A stretch of DNA of 64,000 nt from JBHPHI01 sp042569595 (GTDB lineage: Bacteria; Patescibacteriota; Microgenomatia; UBA1400; 2-01-FULL-45-11): contig JBHPHI010000001.1 in NCBI GenBank assembly GCA_042569595.1, forward strand, positions 15,112 through 79,111, in the 5' to 3' direction. Below the pieces are notes generated by a model that was not told the origin of the DNA, made no database searches, and saw nothing but the letters and a program-made list of their open reading frames with translations. Each line of letters opens with the position of its first letter. Position 1 is the first letter of the stretch. Both the position numbers and the translations under genes were made by a program. Positions 46,451 to 54,090 of the stretch are shown piece after piece.

Positions 46451-46969
46451 TTAGTCCTTATTTCTACCCAACTCTTTTGTGCCCTTCTTCTTTTTTGCAG
46501 AACTCATAGGACCCGAAGGGCCTTCTTGAGAAGCAGCTGTTGGCGCATTCAAAACAGCATCTTTCGCATCTTGTTTTTGAAGCTGGACGATTCTCTCTTG
46601 CTCTTTTTTTTGTTCCTCTTGTTCTTCCAAATTTTCTTCCTGATCCTCTTTGGATTCCTCCTGCTGTTGAAAAGACTCTTCTTCTTTCAGTCTTTGCCTA
46701 TGAAGCTGAAGAAGTTTCTGAACCTTTTCTCTATCATCAAGTTTCTTTTTTACCATAAGATTGCTTGCAGCCTGATCCGACGGCTTCTTTCCTTGGGTCT
46801 TTTTACCACCAGTAGTGCCTGTTTCCTCAGCGGAAGCACCTTCCTCTTCATCAGCAGTTCCCAAAGCATTCTCCAAAATTTTTTTAGGTTCCTGAGAAAC
46901 AGCCTTTCCCGAATCCTTAGCCAACTTACCAAGTTTCTCTAATGTATCCTGAACAACACTTTTCTGCAT
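46451..46969 (-). CDS. Charged low-complexity protein
   Basis: A 172-residue protein dominated by glutamate, glutamine and lysine (for example SKEDQEENLEEQEEQKKEQE), with the N-terminal VVQDTLEKLGKLAKDSGKAV the only ordered-looking part. It resembles small proteins annotated DUF5660 in Microgenomates, but I cannot confirm that. It may form a long helix. It lies downstream of the Rcl-like locus and 41 bases upstream of cysS. Confidence 0.55.
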   Translation of the reverse strand: MQKSVVQDTLEKLGKLAKDSGKAVSQEPKKILENALGTADEEEGASAEETGTTGGKKTQGKKPSDQAASNLMVKKKLDDREKVQKLLQLHRQRLKEEESFQQQEESKEDQEENLEEQEEQKKEQERIVQLQKQDAKDAVLNAPTAASQEGPSGPMSSAKKKKGTKELGRNKD

Positions 46970-47017
46970 AGTAAAATACTACCCCAAAGAACCCATCAAA
47001 TCATTAGGAAATTATTT

Positions 47018-47587
47018 CTAATCTGAATACTCAGTATTCTTTTTCATATCCTTTTCAATCAACCTTCTCAAATACACTGCTCTCGGAGTTTTTTTCTTTT
47101 TTGAAACATGATCCAGATACTGCCCAATCATCGGTGAAATAAAAAAGTTAAATCTTATATCCACCTTTTCAACAGCTTCCTCAACGGCATAATCCAAAAT
47201 ATCGTCAAGATCTTTTTCTGTGTACTCAAAAAGCAAAAATCTATCAGACTTTACTCCCTGCAAAACCCCTGGCTCTTTTCCGGGTTGATACAAGGCGACT
47301 ACCGGCCTTCCTTTGTCTAAGGCTAAAGTTACCTCATGACCAATACTAATAGATGAAGGGAAAGAAACCTCACAAACCACCAAGTCACATGAGGTAATCA
47401 TTTTATTCATCTTCCTGTGATACTTTAACCTCTGATCATGAGTTCTGTTATCAATCTCACCTGTTGTCATTTTCAATATGTGATCTGACATCACCTTATG
47501 TCCAATTTTTTCCAAAAACCCAACTATTTTTCCATAAACATCCTTGCCAACTCCACCATGCAATGATCCCGTAAAATAAATTTTCAT
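47018..47587 (-). CDS. Rcl/DNPH1-like hydrolase domain fused to RHH-like tail, paralog 1
   Basis: A 189-residue two-domain protein. Residues 1-140 resemble Rcl (DNPH1, 2'-deoxynucleoside 5'-phosphate N-hydrolase): KIYFTGSLHGGVGKDVY recalls the YFxGSIRGG loop, CDLVVCEVS the aspartate strand, SIGHEVTLALDKGRPVVAL the catalytic-glutamate helix (E85). Residues 143-182 (IRFNFFISPMIGQYLDHVSK, then TPRAVYLRRLIEKDM) have the strand-helix-helix layout of a ribbon-helix-helix DNA-binding domain. It begins one base after the kinase stop. The enzymatic residues look intact. Role unknown: a nucleotide hydrolase that also binds DNA, or a nucleotide-sensing repressor. Confidence 0.7.
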   Translation of the reverse strand: MKIYFTGSLHGGVGKDVYGKIVGFLEKIGHKVMSDHILKMTTGEIDNRTHDQRLKYHRKMNKMITSCDLVVCEVSFPSSISIGHEVTLALDKGRPVVALYQPGKEPGVLQGVKSDRFLLFEYTEKDLDDILDYAVEEAVEKVDIRFNFFISPMIGQYLDHVSKKKKTPRAVYLRRLIEKDMKKNTEYSD

Positions 47588-47588
47588 A

Positions 47589-48530
47589 TTAGTCTCTAAG
47601 TATTTCCAAATCTGATTCTAATTTTTCACAAGGAAGTTGGGTTAGAAACATAGATGTTCTATTCAACACCTCCTCTTTTGTGATAGATTCCAAAATCTCT
47701 GTCCCATATGCTTCCACCGTGTAAGAAGCCAAAATACTTCCCAATAACGCGGCAGTTCTCATTGATCTCATATCAAATCTACCCAAAGCTGACAAAACAC
47801 CAGCTATCGCTCCTCCTAAAACATCTCCCGCTCCCGTTGGATCAACAGCATAAACCAATGGATAGCTTGGAACTATAAAATTTCCCAACTTCCCATAAAC
47901 AGACAGGCCATGCTCTCCCTTTTTATAAACAATCACTTTCGGCCCCAAAAGCATTAGTGTCTCTATCATTTCTGGCAAAGGGAGATCTTTTCCAACCAAA
48001 AACTTTGCCTCCCCTTCCGATATTGTGAAAACATCAACATCCTCAAGAACTTTTATCAGGTGATCTCTCTTCTCTATCATCCACAATTCCATACTATCTA
48101 ATATTTTTATAGTATTTTTTGGAAGGTTTTTCACAATTTTTCCCTGAATTTCTGGGTCTATATTTGACACAAAAGCAGCGAAACTGTCTTTTGAAAGTGG
48201 CTTAACTTTTTTTGCATCATAATCCTCAAAAGCATTCATCTCATTCTTTATGGTGGTCACTTTGCCTAGATCAGCAGAGTATCGTGCCTCCCAATGAAAA
48301 GATTTCCTTTTTGACTTATATACTCCAGAAATATCCACCCCCTTGGATTCCAGCAAATCTAAATAATCTAAGGGAAAATCGTTGCCAACAATACTGCTCA
48401 GAGCTGTTTCACAAAAAATTGATGATGCTAGTGCTGCGTAAGTGGCTGAACCACCCACAACATTATTCAAACAATGCTCTTTAAAATGAATTTTATCCAC
48501 AGCCATAGTGGGACAAATAAAAGACTTCAT
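47589..48530 (-). CDS. PfkB-family carbohydrate/nucleoside kinase
   Basis: A 313-residue ribokinase-fold kinase. NNVVGGSATYAALASSIF is the N-terminal di-glycine signature and YAVDPTGAGDVLGGAIAG holds the anion hole and catalytic aspartate. Family members phosphorylate sugars, nucleosides or fructose phosphates. It sits between two Rcl-like paralogs, one base from one of them, so a nucleoside, ribose or deoxyribose 5-phosphate-related substrate is a reasonable guess. AAAGG precedes the ATG. Confidence 0.82.
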   Translation of the reverse strand: MKSFICPTMAVDKIHFKEHCLNNVVGGSATYAALASSIFCETALSSIVGNDFPLDYLDLLESKGVDISGVYKSKRKSFHWEARYSADLGKVTTIKNEMNAFEDYDAKKVKPLSKDSFAAFVSNIDPEIQGKIVKNLPKNTIKILDSMELWMIEKRDHLIKVLEDVDVFTISEGEAKFLVGKDLPLPEMIETLMLLGPKVIVYKKGEHGLSVYGKLGNFIVPSYPLVYAVDPTGAGDVLGGAIAGVLSALGRFDMRSMRTAALLGSILASYTVEAYGTEILESITKEEVLNRTSMFLTQLPCEKLESDLEILRD

Positions 48531-48587
48531 CTTATGTTTACCTTTCTTCTTTCAGATTGTATCAAAATATATCAATTTTTAACAAAA

Positions 48588-49157
48588 CTAATGATCTGAA
48601 AAGTTTGAATCTCCCATGTCTTCTTCTATTAACCTTCTCAGGTAAACAGCTCTGGGAACTCTCTTTTTTCTTGCAATCCAATCTAAATAATTTGCAATTT
48701 TAGGAGATATAAAAAAGTTAAACCTCGTATCTGTCTTCCCAGCAGCCTCTTTTATAGCAAATTCCAAAACATCTTCTAAATCTTCAAGGCTATATTTTTC
48801 TACAATCAGTTTATCTGACTTTACTCCCACCAAAAAATGAGATGCTTTCCCAGTTGAGTGAAGAACAATTACTGGCTTTCCTTTTTCCAAAGCCACAGTA
48901 ATCTCATGGCCCAAACTAAGCGAGTTACTTGAAGCTTCAACCAACACCACGTCAGCTTGATTCATCCACTTTAAAACTTGCTTATAATATCCAACCTTAT
49001 CATCATCTGAAATTTCATTGTACACATAATCTTCATTAACCTTAGTTGTCTGCTCCAATACCTTACAATCAAGCTTTTCCAACGTCTCTACGATCTTTTT
49101 ATAGTGATTCAGATACTTTTTTGAACCAGATACAGAAGCTGTAAAATATACTTTCAA
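48588..49157 (-). CDS. Rcl/DNPH1-like hydrolase domain fused to RHH-like tail, paralog 2
   Basis: A 189-residue paralog of the protein at 47018, starting at TTG. It has KVYFTASVSGSKKYLNHYKK, ADVVLVEASSNSLSLGHEIT with the catalytic-type glutamate at E85, and the tail TRFNFFISPKIANYLDWIAR followed by VPRAVYLRRLIEEDM. The tail is more conserved among the three paralogs than the enzyme domain, which suggests that its partner or DNA site is shared. It is separated by 57 bases from the kinase gene downstream and by 75 bases from the methyltransferase gene upstream. Confidence 0.7.
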   Translation of the reverse strand: MKVYFTASVSGSKKYLNHYKKIVETLEKLDCKVLEQTTKVNEDYVYNEISDDDKVGYYKQVLKWMNQADVVLVEASSNSLSLGHEITVALEKGKPVIVLHSTGKASHFLVGVKSDKLIVEKYSLEDLEDVLEFAIKEAAGKTDTRFNFFISPKIANYLDWIARKKRVPRAVYLRRLIEEDMGDSNFSDH

Positions 49158-49232
49158 TTTCGTCCTATACTTTTATTGCCTATCCAATATACCATTGTCC
49201 GTCAACCGAACAAAAAATCATCAAAAAATCTA

Positions 49233-50105
49233 TTAATTTTTGACCCATACTGTTAATTTTGACCAAGGAATGTGCTTAAACCCAGCTTTTTTTAAGGCAT
49301 TATTTAACCTCATTTCATCAAAATCAAAGTGAAATGGATGTCTTCCTCCATGAGTATTTCCAAACTCAGATCGATGGACAAACACTTTTGTTTTTTTAGA
49401 TAGTTTTTCAACAACTTCTAAAGGGTTAACCATATGCTCCAACACGTCAATTGCCCAAAAAACTTCAACGTCCGGAAGTTTTCTTGCTTTCTCAACATCA
49501 ATAATGACATTTTTTAGTGCCCTATTATTCAACCTCCACTTTAAAAAATCAACTGATGGACACATATAGTCTACAAACTCAGCTCTAAAACCCTTTTCTA
49601 TCATCAGCAAACCATCATTCCCCACACCACACCCATAGTCCACAAAACTTGAAACAGAAAACCTCTTACTAATCTTATCCATATCAGAAGAAAACGTATC
49701 TCTGTCCCCACTTTCATACCAGATAATTAAATTATATAAATACTCATTAGTATTCTTATAAAAATCCGCAACTTCTTCTTTGCTGCTGGGGTTTTTATTC
49801 AACCAGTCGTTTGCAATGGCTAAAGAAGAGTCAAAATACTCAACAAAGGAACTTCCTAGGTATATTTCCAGCTCCTGCAAACCCAAAGACCCCTTAGATG
49901 CATCCCACCTTGTCTTGTTCCACAAGTTCCAACAATCTCTACAGTTATTGATGTGATCTTTGTGTTTTTCAGTTTCTGACCCACTAAGGTGTTGTTTTGA
50001 CAAAAGAAACGATGACAGGTCATCAAGAGAAAAGTGCTTCTTCAGCACTTTTTTATTTATTTTTTTTGAATCAACTTTATGTTTGTCGGCGCTAATCATC
50101 CTCAT
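49233..50105 (-). CDS. SAM-dependent methyltransferase with zinc-finger-like N terminus
   Basis: A 290-residue protein. The C-terminal half is a class I methyltransferase: motif I FVDYGCGVGNDGLLMIEKG, an acidic residue at the end of the next strand (AEFVDYM), and AIDVLEHMVNPLEVV. Near residue 50, HINNCRDCWNLW has the HxxxCxxC pattern of anti-sigma-factor-type zinc fingers. Target unknown. The gene overlaps the stop of the third Rcl-like paralog by 14 bases, so the two are translationally coupled. Confidence 0.72.
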   Translation of the reverse strand: MRMISADKHKVDSKKINKKVLKKHFSLDDLSSFLLSKQHLSGSETEKHKDHINNCRDCWNLWNKTRWDASKGSLGLQELEIYLGSSFVEYFDSSLAIANDWLNKNPSSKEEVADFYKNTNEYLYNLIIWYESGDRDTFSSDMDKISKRFSVSSFVDYGCGVGNDGLLMIEKGFRAEFVDYMCPSVDFLKWRLNNRALKNVIIDVEKARKLPDVEVFWAIDVLEHMVNPLEVVEKLSKKTKVFVHRSEFGNTHGGRHPFHFDFDEMRLNNALKKAGFKHIPWSKLTVWVKN

Positions 50106-50664
50106 ATCCCTGCTCTCTTTTCATTGCTTGTTCTATTAGTCTTCTCAGATATACTGCCCTTGGCACTCTTTTCTTTTTTGAAATCCAGTCAAGATAATGA
50201 GAAATTTTTGGAGATATAAAAAAGTTAAACCTAGTATCCATTTGTTCTTGAGCAAACTCAAAAGATCTCTCAAGCGCTTTTTTAACATTTCCCGGCTTGT
50301 ATTCAACAACCTGCAACCTATCGTTGTCTATACCTAAAGCGAAATGTGGCTCATGATTTGGCAGATACATCGCAACTACCGGTTTGTTTGCATCAATCGC
50401 TTTATGAAGAACATATCCCATAGAGAAACTATGCACAGAAACCTCCAAAACAACAACATCTGCCGAAGAAATATACTTCATCGCCTTCTTAAACAAACCA
50501 ACCTGATCTTTATGGTTGCCAGAATAAAAACTATCTTCATCAACTTTAAAAACAAGGTTGTCTGCATTCTCATGACCCAACTCTTCTATTGAGTCATAAA
50601 TCTTCCTATAGTTTTCCTCAAAACTTGCCTTACCTCTTGCGGAAGCGGTGAAATATACTTTCAT
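50092..50664 (-). CDS. Rcl/DNPH1-like domain with RHH-like tail, paralog 3 (altered active site)
   Basis: A 190-residue paralog of the proteins at 47018 and 48588. N terminus KVYFTASARGKASFEENYRK, aspartate strand SADVVVLEVS and tail TRFNFFISPKISHYLDWISK, VPRAVYLRRLIEQAM are all kept. The helix that carries the catalytic-type glutamate in the other two reads SMGYVLHKAI here, so residue 85 is valine. It may be an inactive, regulatory partner. It starts 16 bases after recR and is the first gene of the locus. Confidence 0.7.
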   Translation of the reverse strand: MKVYFTASARGKASFEENYRKIYDSIEELGHENADNLVFKVDEDSFYSGNHKDQVGLFKKAMKYISSADVVVLEVSVHSFSMGYVLHKAIDANKPVVAMYLPNHEPHFALGIDNDRLQVVEYKPGNVKKALERSFEFAQEQMDTRFNFFISPKISHYLDWISKKKRVPRAVYLRRLIEQAMKREQGYEDD

Positions 50665-50680
50665 AATATTCCTGTATTAA

Positions 50681-51283
50681 TTAAACTTCCCTTCTTCCCT
50701 CAAACGCTCTTGAGAGAGTAATATCGTCGGCATACTCTAGATCTCCTCCAACGGGTAGCCCGCGACCAATTCTTGTTATCTTTATATCAAGTTTTTTGTC
50801 TGTAACAAGTTTTGAAATGTACATGGCCGTGGCTTCACCTTCCATAGTAGGGTTGGTAGCCAGTATAAGTTCACGGATTCTATCATCTTTTAGCCTGGGA
50901 AGCAAGTCATAAAGGTGAAGTTGTTCTGGGCCTATATTATTTAATGGAGAGATAGATCCATGAAGCACGTGATACAACCCATCGTACCCCCCACTCCTCT
51001 CCACCACCAACACATCCAAAGGCTGCTCCACAACACAAATCACGCTCTCTTCTCTATCGGAGGAAGAACACACCTCACATGGATCAGTTTCTCCTACATT
51101 GTTGCATTCAGAGCATATTTGAGTATCTTTTTTTAGCCTGGTAAAAGCATCAGCAAACCCATCAAGCTCAGTTTGTGGGTTATGAAGTAAATAAAATACT
51201 AGCCTTTGCGCAGTTTTCGGACCCACTCCAGGTAGCTTCTCAAATTGCTCAATCAGTCTTTGAATTGCTTTTGGTAATCTCAT
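50681..51283 (-). CDS. recR: Recombination protein RecR
   Basis: Helps load RecA at gaps, with RecO/RecF. Helix-hairpin-helix FEKLPGVGPKTAQRLVFYLL, the four-cysteine zinc finger CSECNNVGETDPCEVC, and the TOPRIM domain starting VICVVEQPLDVLVVE, with GSISPLNNIGPEQL and ATNPTMEGEATAMYI. Length 200 is normal. Start ATG 51283 (MRLPKAIQRLIEQF) is preferred to the GTG 12 bases upstream. The Rcl-like locus follows at once. Confidence 0.95.
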   Translation of the reverse strand: MRLPKAIQRLIEQFEKLPGVGPKTAQRLVFYLLHNPQTELDGFADAFTRLKKDTQICSECNNVGETDPCEVCSSSDREESVICVVEQPLDVLVVERSGGYDGLYHVLHGSISPLNNIGPEQLHLYDLLPRLKDDRIRELILATNPTMEGEATAMYISKLVTDKKLDIKITRIGRGLPVGGDLEYADDITLSRAFEGRREV

Positions 51284-51352
51284 AAACGGTCTCACTAGTA
51301 TATATCACGAAACAAAATTGCATTGTAAGCAACCTTTAGCTACAATTCCTCC

Positions 51353-52144
51353 GTGAGCAACAATAAATTAATCCATCTCATAGCAGACTACGGTAAAGGT
51401 GACCTTGCTTTCGCCGAGGTGTTCCAAAGACTTCAAGGACTAAACCCAGATGACGTCATTCTGCCCACCTCAGTTCCTGCTTTTTCAACATTAGCTACTG
51501 GATTTGTAATATCTCAACTTGCTCTAAATGATCCCATCGAAAACATGACCATTTACAGCAACACTGCCCCCAGAAAAGATGATACCGAAAAAAGACACGA
51601 AAATGTTGGCGAACCTTTCGTTTACGCCATTTTAGAAAACGGCATAGTAGTGTGTGGAGTTCACGCTCAATACGCATTCAGCTTCATAAAACCCCACATC
51701 AAGAAATTCGGTATGGTCAACGTAGAAAACAGAGGATCACAGTTTAGAAGTAGAGATTTCTATCCTGCCGGAGCCACAGCAGTTTTCAACGACGACAAAA
51801 AGGCCTTTGGAGACAAACTAGACTTAAAACACATTCCAGAAATCCCAAAAAACAAAATCATGTATGCAGACGGATATGGAAACATCAAAACCACCATTAG
51901 ATCTTCAAAAGTAACTTTCAAACCAGGAGAAAAAATCCGGATAAATATTGGTGGACACATCAGAACCGGAGTTTACGCAGACGCAAACTTTGAAGTTAAA
52001 TCTGGAGATTTGGCTTTTGCTCCAGGTAGCTCGGGTGGATCAGACAGATTTATGGAAATCTTTTTAAGAGGCAGCAGTGCACATAAAATGTTCTTCAAGC
52101 CAATGGTGGAATCCGATATTTCACTAGAACGATTCGAAGACTAA
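51353..52144 (+). CDS. SAM hydrolase/halogenase-like protein (DUF62)
   Basis: A 263-residue protein of the S-adenosylmethionine hydroxide adenosyltransferase (DUF62) family, which splits SAM with water to adenosine and methionine. HLIADYGKGDLAFAEVFQRL at the start, NPIEN-like NDPIENMTIYSN, an EPFVYAIL strand, and the C-terminal YADGYGNIKTTI and FAPGSSGGSDRFMEIFLRG match. Start is GTG 51353; TACAAT (51341-51346) ends six bases before it, so the mRNA is likely leaderless. Divergent from recR. Confidence 0.85.
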   Translation: MSNNKLIHLIADYGKGDLAFAEVFQRLQGLNPDDVILPTSVPAFSTLATGFVISQLALNDPIENMTIYSNTAPRKDDTEKRHENVGEPFVYAILENGIVVCGVHAQYAFSFIKPHIKKFGMVNVENRGSQFRSRDFYPAGATAVFNDDKKAFGDKLDLKHIPEIPKNKIMYADGYGNIKTTIRSSKVTFKPGEKIRINIGGHIRTGVYADANFEVKSGDLAFAPGSSGGSDRFMEIFLRGSSAHKMFFKPMVESDISLERFED

Positions 52145-52149
52145 ACTTC

Positions 52150-52365
52150 TCAATATCCTTTCGGACAATTTTCTTTTGGTTTTATTTTCCCCCAATTATT
52201 TGGTCCATACACTTCAGCTCCTGGCTGGTCTTCAACCAAGCAAATCTCACCTTTACCCATTTTCTTATCAGAAATTTCTACATACCCAGGACAACTATCA
52301 AAAATTGATTTACACACCCTAAGATCAGAAGGAGTTAGGAAATTTAAAGCAGCTTCTTTTGACAC
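52150..52365 (-). CDS. Hypothetical small protein
   Basis: A 71-residue protein starting at GTG four bases after the thyA stop. It has three cysteines (VCKSIFDSCPG, EICLVED, ENCPKGY) and no membrane segment or signal. Not recognised. Its position right after thyA on the same strand supports that it is translated. It ends five bases from the convergent DUF62 gene. Confidence 0.45.
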   Translation of the reverse strand: MSKEAALNFLTPSDLRVCKSIFDSCPGYVEISDKKMGKGEICLVEDQPGAEVYGPNNWGKIKPKENCPKGY

Positions 52366-52369
52366 AAAC

Positions 52370-53368
52370 CTAGCTCTTCCTTATCTTCTTCTCCATCTTC
52401 TTACGATCAGCCTCTTTAAATCCTCCCACCACTGTTATTGGAGCTTTTATTGGTCCATACGGACTATAGTTCTCTACCTTAATATCTTCAAACTTAAATT
52501 TATCTATATCCTTTACTTTCGGATTAAGATTTAAAACTGGAAACTTTTTAGGCCTGCGAGCTACTTGCTCCTTAACTTGTTTGAAGTGATTCTCGTATAT
52601 ATGAGCATCTCCAAATGTATGCACAAAATATCCAGGCTTATACCCAGTCACCTGCGCAAGCATCATGGTCAAAAGCGCATATGAAGCAATATTGAAAGGC
52701 ACTCCCAAAAACATGTCTGCAGATCTTTGATAAAGCTGCAAACTCAAAGTCCCCTCTTTTTTATTCACATTTACATGGAAAAAAGTATGGCATGGAGCTA
52801 TAACCATACTCTCGCCCGGTCTTGCCATCTCGTATATATACTCAGGATTCCAGGCAGAAACAATATAGTGTTTCTTTTGAGGTTTAAGTGCAATTTTCTC
52901 TATTACCCACTTCAGCTGATCTATGTGTTTTTTGTCACGAGTCGGCCAATTTCTCCACTGATATCCATATACAGGTCCAATTTCTCCCCATTTATTAGCA
53001 AATCTATCGCTATCTTTAATTTTATTTCGAAAATCCTCAAGTGATAACTCTTTTTCTTTCCCACTTTTTACCGCTTCTTGGTAGTTTTTATAACCCCAAT
53101 CATCCCAAATATGCACTTTGTTTCGGGTTAAATAAGACACATTTGTACTTCCAGATAGAAACCAGAGTAATTCGTGAATTATTCCACGCACAAATACTTT
53201 TTTTGTAGTTAGAAGTGGAAATCCTTTCGAAAGATCAAATCGCATCTGTGCGCCAAAAACACTTTTTAACTTTACACCAGTACTATGACTCACCTTCCAA
53301 GTACCATTTTTCATAATGTCAGAAAGCAAATCTAAATACTGATATTCTGGATGTTTTGGCCTTGGCAT
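52370..53368 (-). CDS. thyA: Thymidylate synthase
   Basis: Methylates dUMP to dTMP with methylene-tetrahydrofolate. The catalytic cysteine is in MVIAPCHTFFHVNV; LSLQLYQRSADMFLGVPFNI and the final HTFGDAHIYENH match the family. Also ARKN-like RGIIHELLWFLSGSTN. Length is 332 residues, longer than the 264-residue E. coli type because of an insert near residues 100-135 like that of some Gram-positive enzymes. Start ATG 53368 with AGGAAA upstream; the in-frame TTG at 53383 is inside that site. Divergent from the dihydrofolate reductase gene. Confidence 0.96.
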   Translation of the reverse strand: MPRPKHPEYQYLDLLSDIMKNGTWKVSHSTGVKLKSVFGAQMRFDLSKGFPLLTTKKVFVRGIIHELLWFLSGSTNVSYLTRNKVHIWDDWGYKNYQEAVKSGKEKELSLEDFRNKIKDSDRFANKWGEIGPVYGYQWRNWPTRDKKHIDQLKWVIEKIALKPQKKHYIVSAWNPEYIYEMARPGESMVIAPCHTFFHVNVNKKEGTLSLQLYQRSADMFLGVPFNIASYALLTMMLAQVTGYKPGYFVHTFGDAHIYENHFKQVKEQVARRPKKFPVLNLNPKVKDIDKFKFEDIKVENYSPYGPIKAPITVVGGFKEADRKKMEKKIRKS

Positions 53369-53495
53369 GGGGTTTTTCCTCAACTAATTATATTGTTTAT
53401 AATACTCAATATAACACAATTATCATTTGTAAAAACTTAATGAAATTGTAATGCGTTCTCACTAAACTCGAACTAAGCACGCAATTTTTTTACGA

Positions 53496-53501
53496 TACAA
53501 T
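53496..53501 (+). promoter_or_regulatory. -10 box for a leaderless dihydrofolate reductase transcript
   Basis: TACAAT ends six bases before ATG 53508. No Shine-Dalgarno lies between. Confidence 0.5.
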
Positions 53502-53507
53502 ACACAC

Positions 53508-54026
53508 ATGCAAGTATTTATTATTTCAGCCCTATCAGCCGATGGTTTTATTGCCAAATCAGACCAAGAACCATCTACCAGGTGGACCAGCTCCGAAGAT
53601 ACTAAATTCTTTCAAGAAAAAACAAAGCAGGCAGGTGTTGTTGTATATGGATCCAAAACTTTTGACACAATTCCATACAAGTACAAACCTCTCAAAGAGA
53701 GGTTAAACGTCATTTACACCAACAGCCCAGATAAATACGAAGATTATAATCAAAACGAACTCATCACAACGTCAGACGAGCCAAAAACATTAATCGAGAA
53801 ACTAAAAACCCTCGGTCATGAGTCCATTGCAATATGTGGTGGCACCAGCATTTACTCCCTATTTATTAGTTCTGGATTGGTTACAAAATTATTTTTAACA
53901 ATTGAGCCAGTTTTATTTGGATCAGGAACCACCCTATTTGACAGCCAAATAGACAAAAAGCTAAAGTTAGTAAAAGTTCACAATCTATCGGACCAATCAA
54001 TTGTCCTAGAATACGACCTAAAATGA
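53508..54026 (+). CDS. Dihydrofolate reductase family protein (RibD C-terminal type)
   Basis: A 172-residue protein of the DHFR/RibD_C superfamily. VFIISALSADGFIAKSD is the N-terminal strand and substrate region, VVVYGSKTFDTIPY the NADPH-binding part, and ICGGTSIYSLFISSGLVTKL with TIEPVLFGSGTTLF the C-terminal core. It most likely reduces dihydrofolate made by ThyA, given the divergent thyA and the downstream glyA, though RibD-type reductases act on other pteridines or pyrimidines. Confidence 0.82.
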   Translation: MQVFIISALSADGFIAKSDQEPSTRWTSSEDTKFFQEKTKQAGVVVYGSKTFDTIPYKYKPLKERLNVIYTNSPDKYEDYNQNELITTSDEPKTLIEKLKTLGHESIAICGGTSIYSLFISSGLVTKLFLTIEPVLFGSGTTLFDSQIDKKLKLVKVHNLSDQSIVLEYDLK

Positions 54027-54090
54027 TTTGACGACTTCAAACCACTATATGCCCTGCCCAACATATTAATATTTATTATTTCACCAAACT

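Noticed and set aside
46526..46942. Plus-strand frame opposite the low-complexity gene
   Set aside because: It is a leucine/phenylalanine-rich shadow of a lysine/glutamate-rich minus-strand gene.
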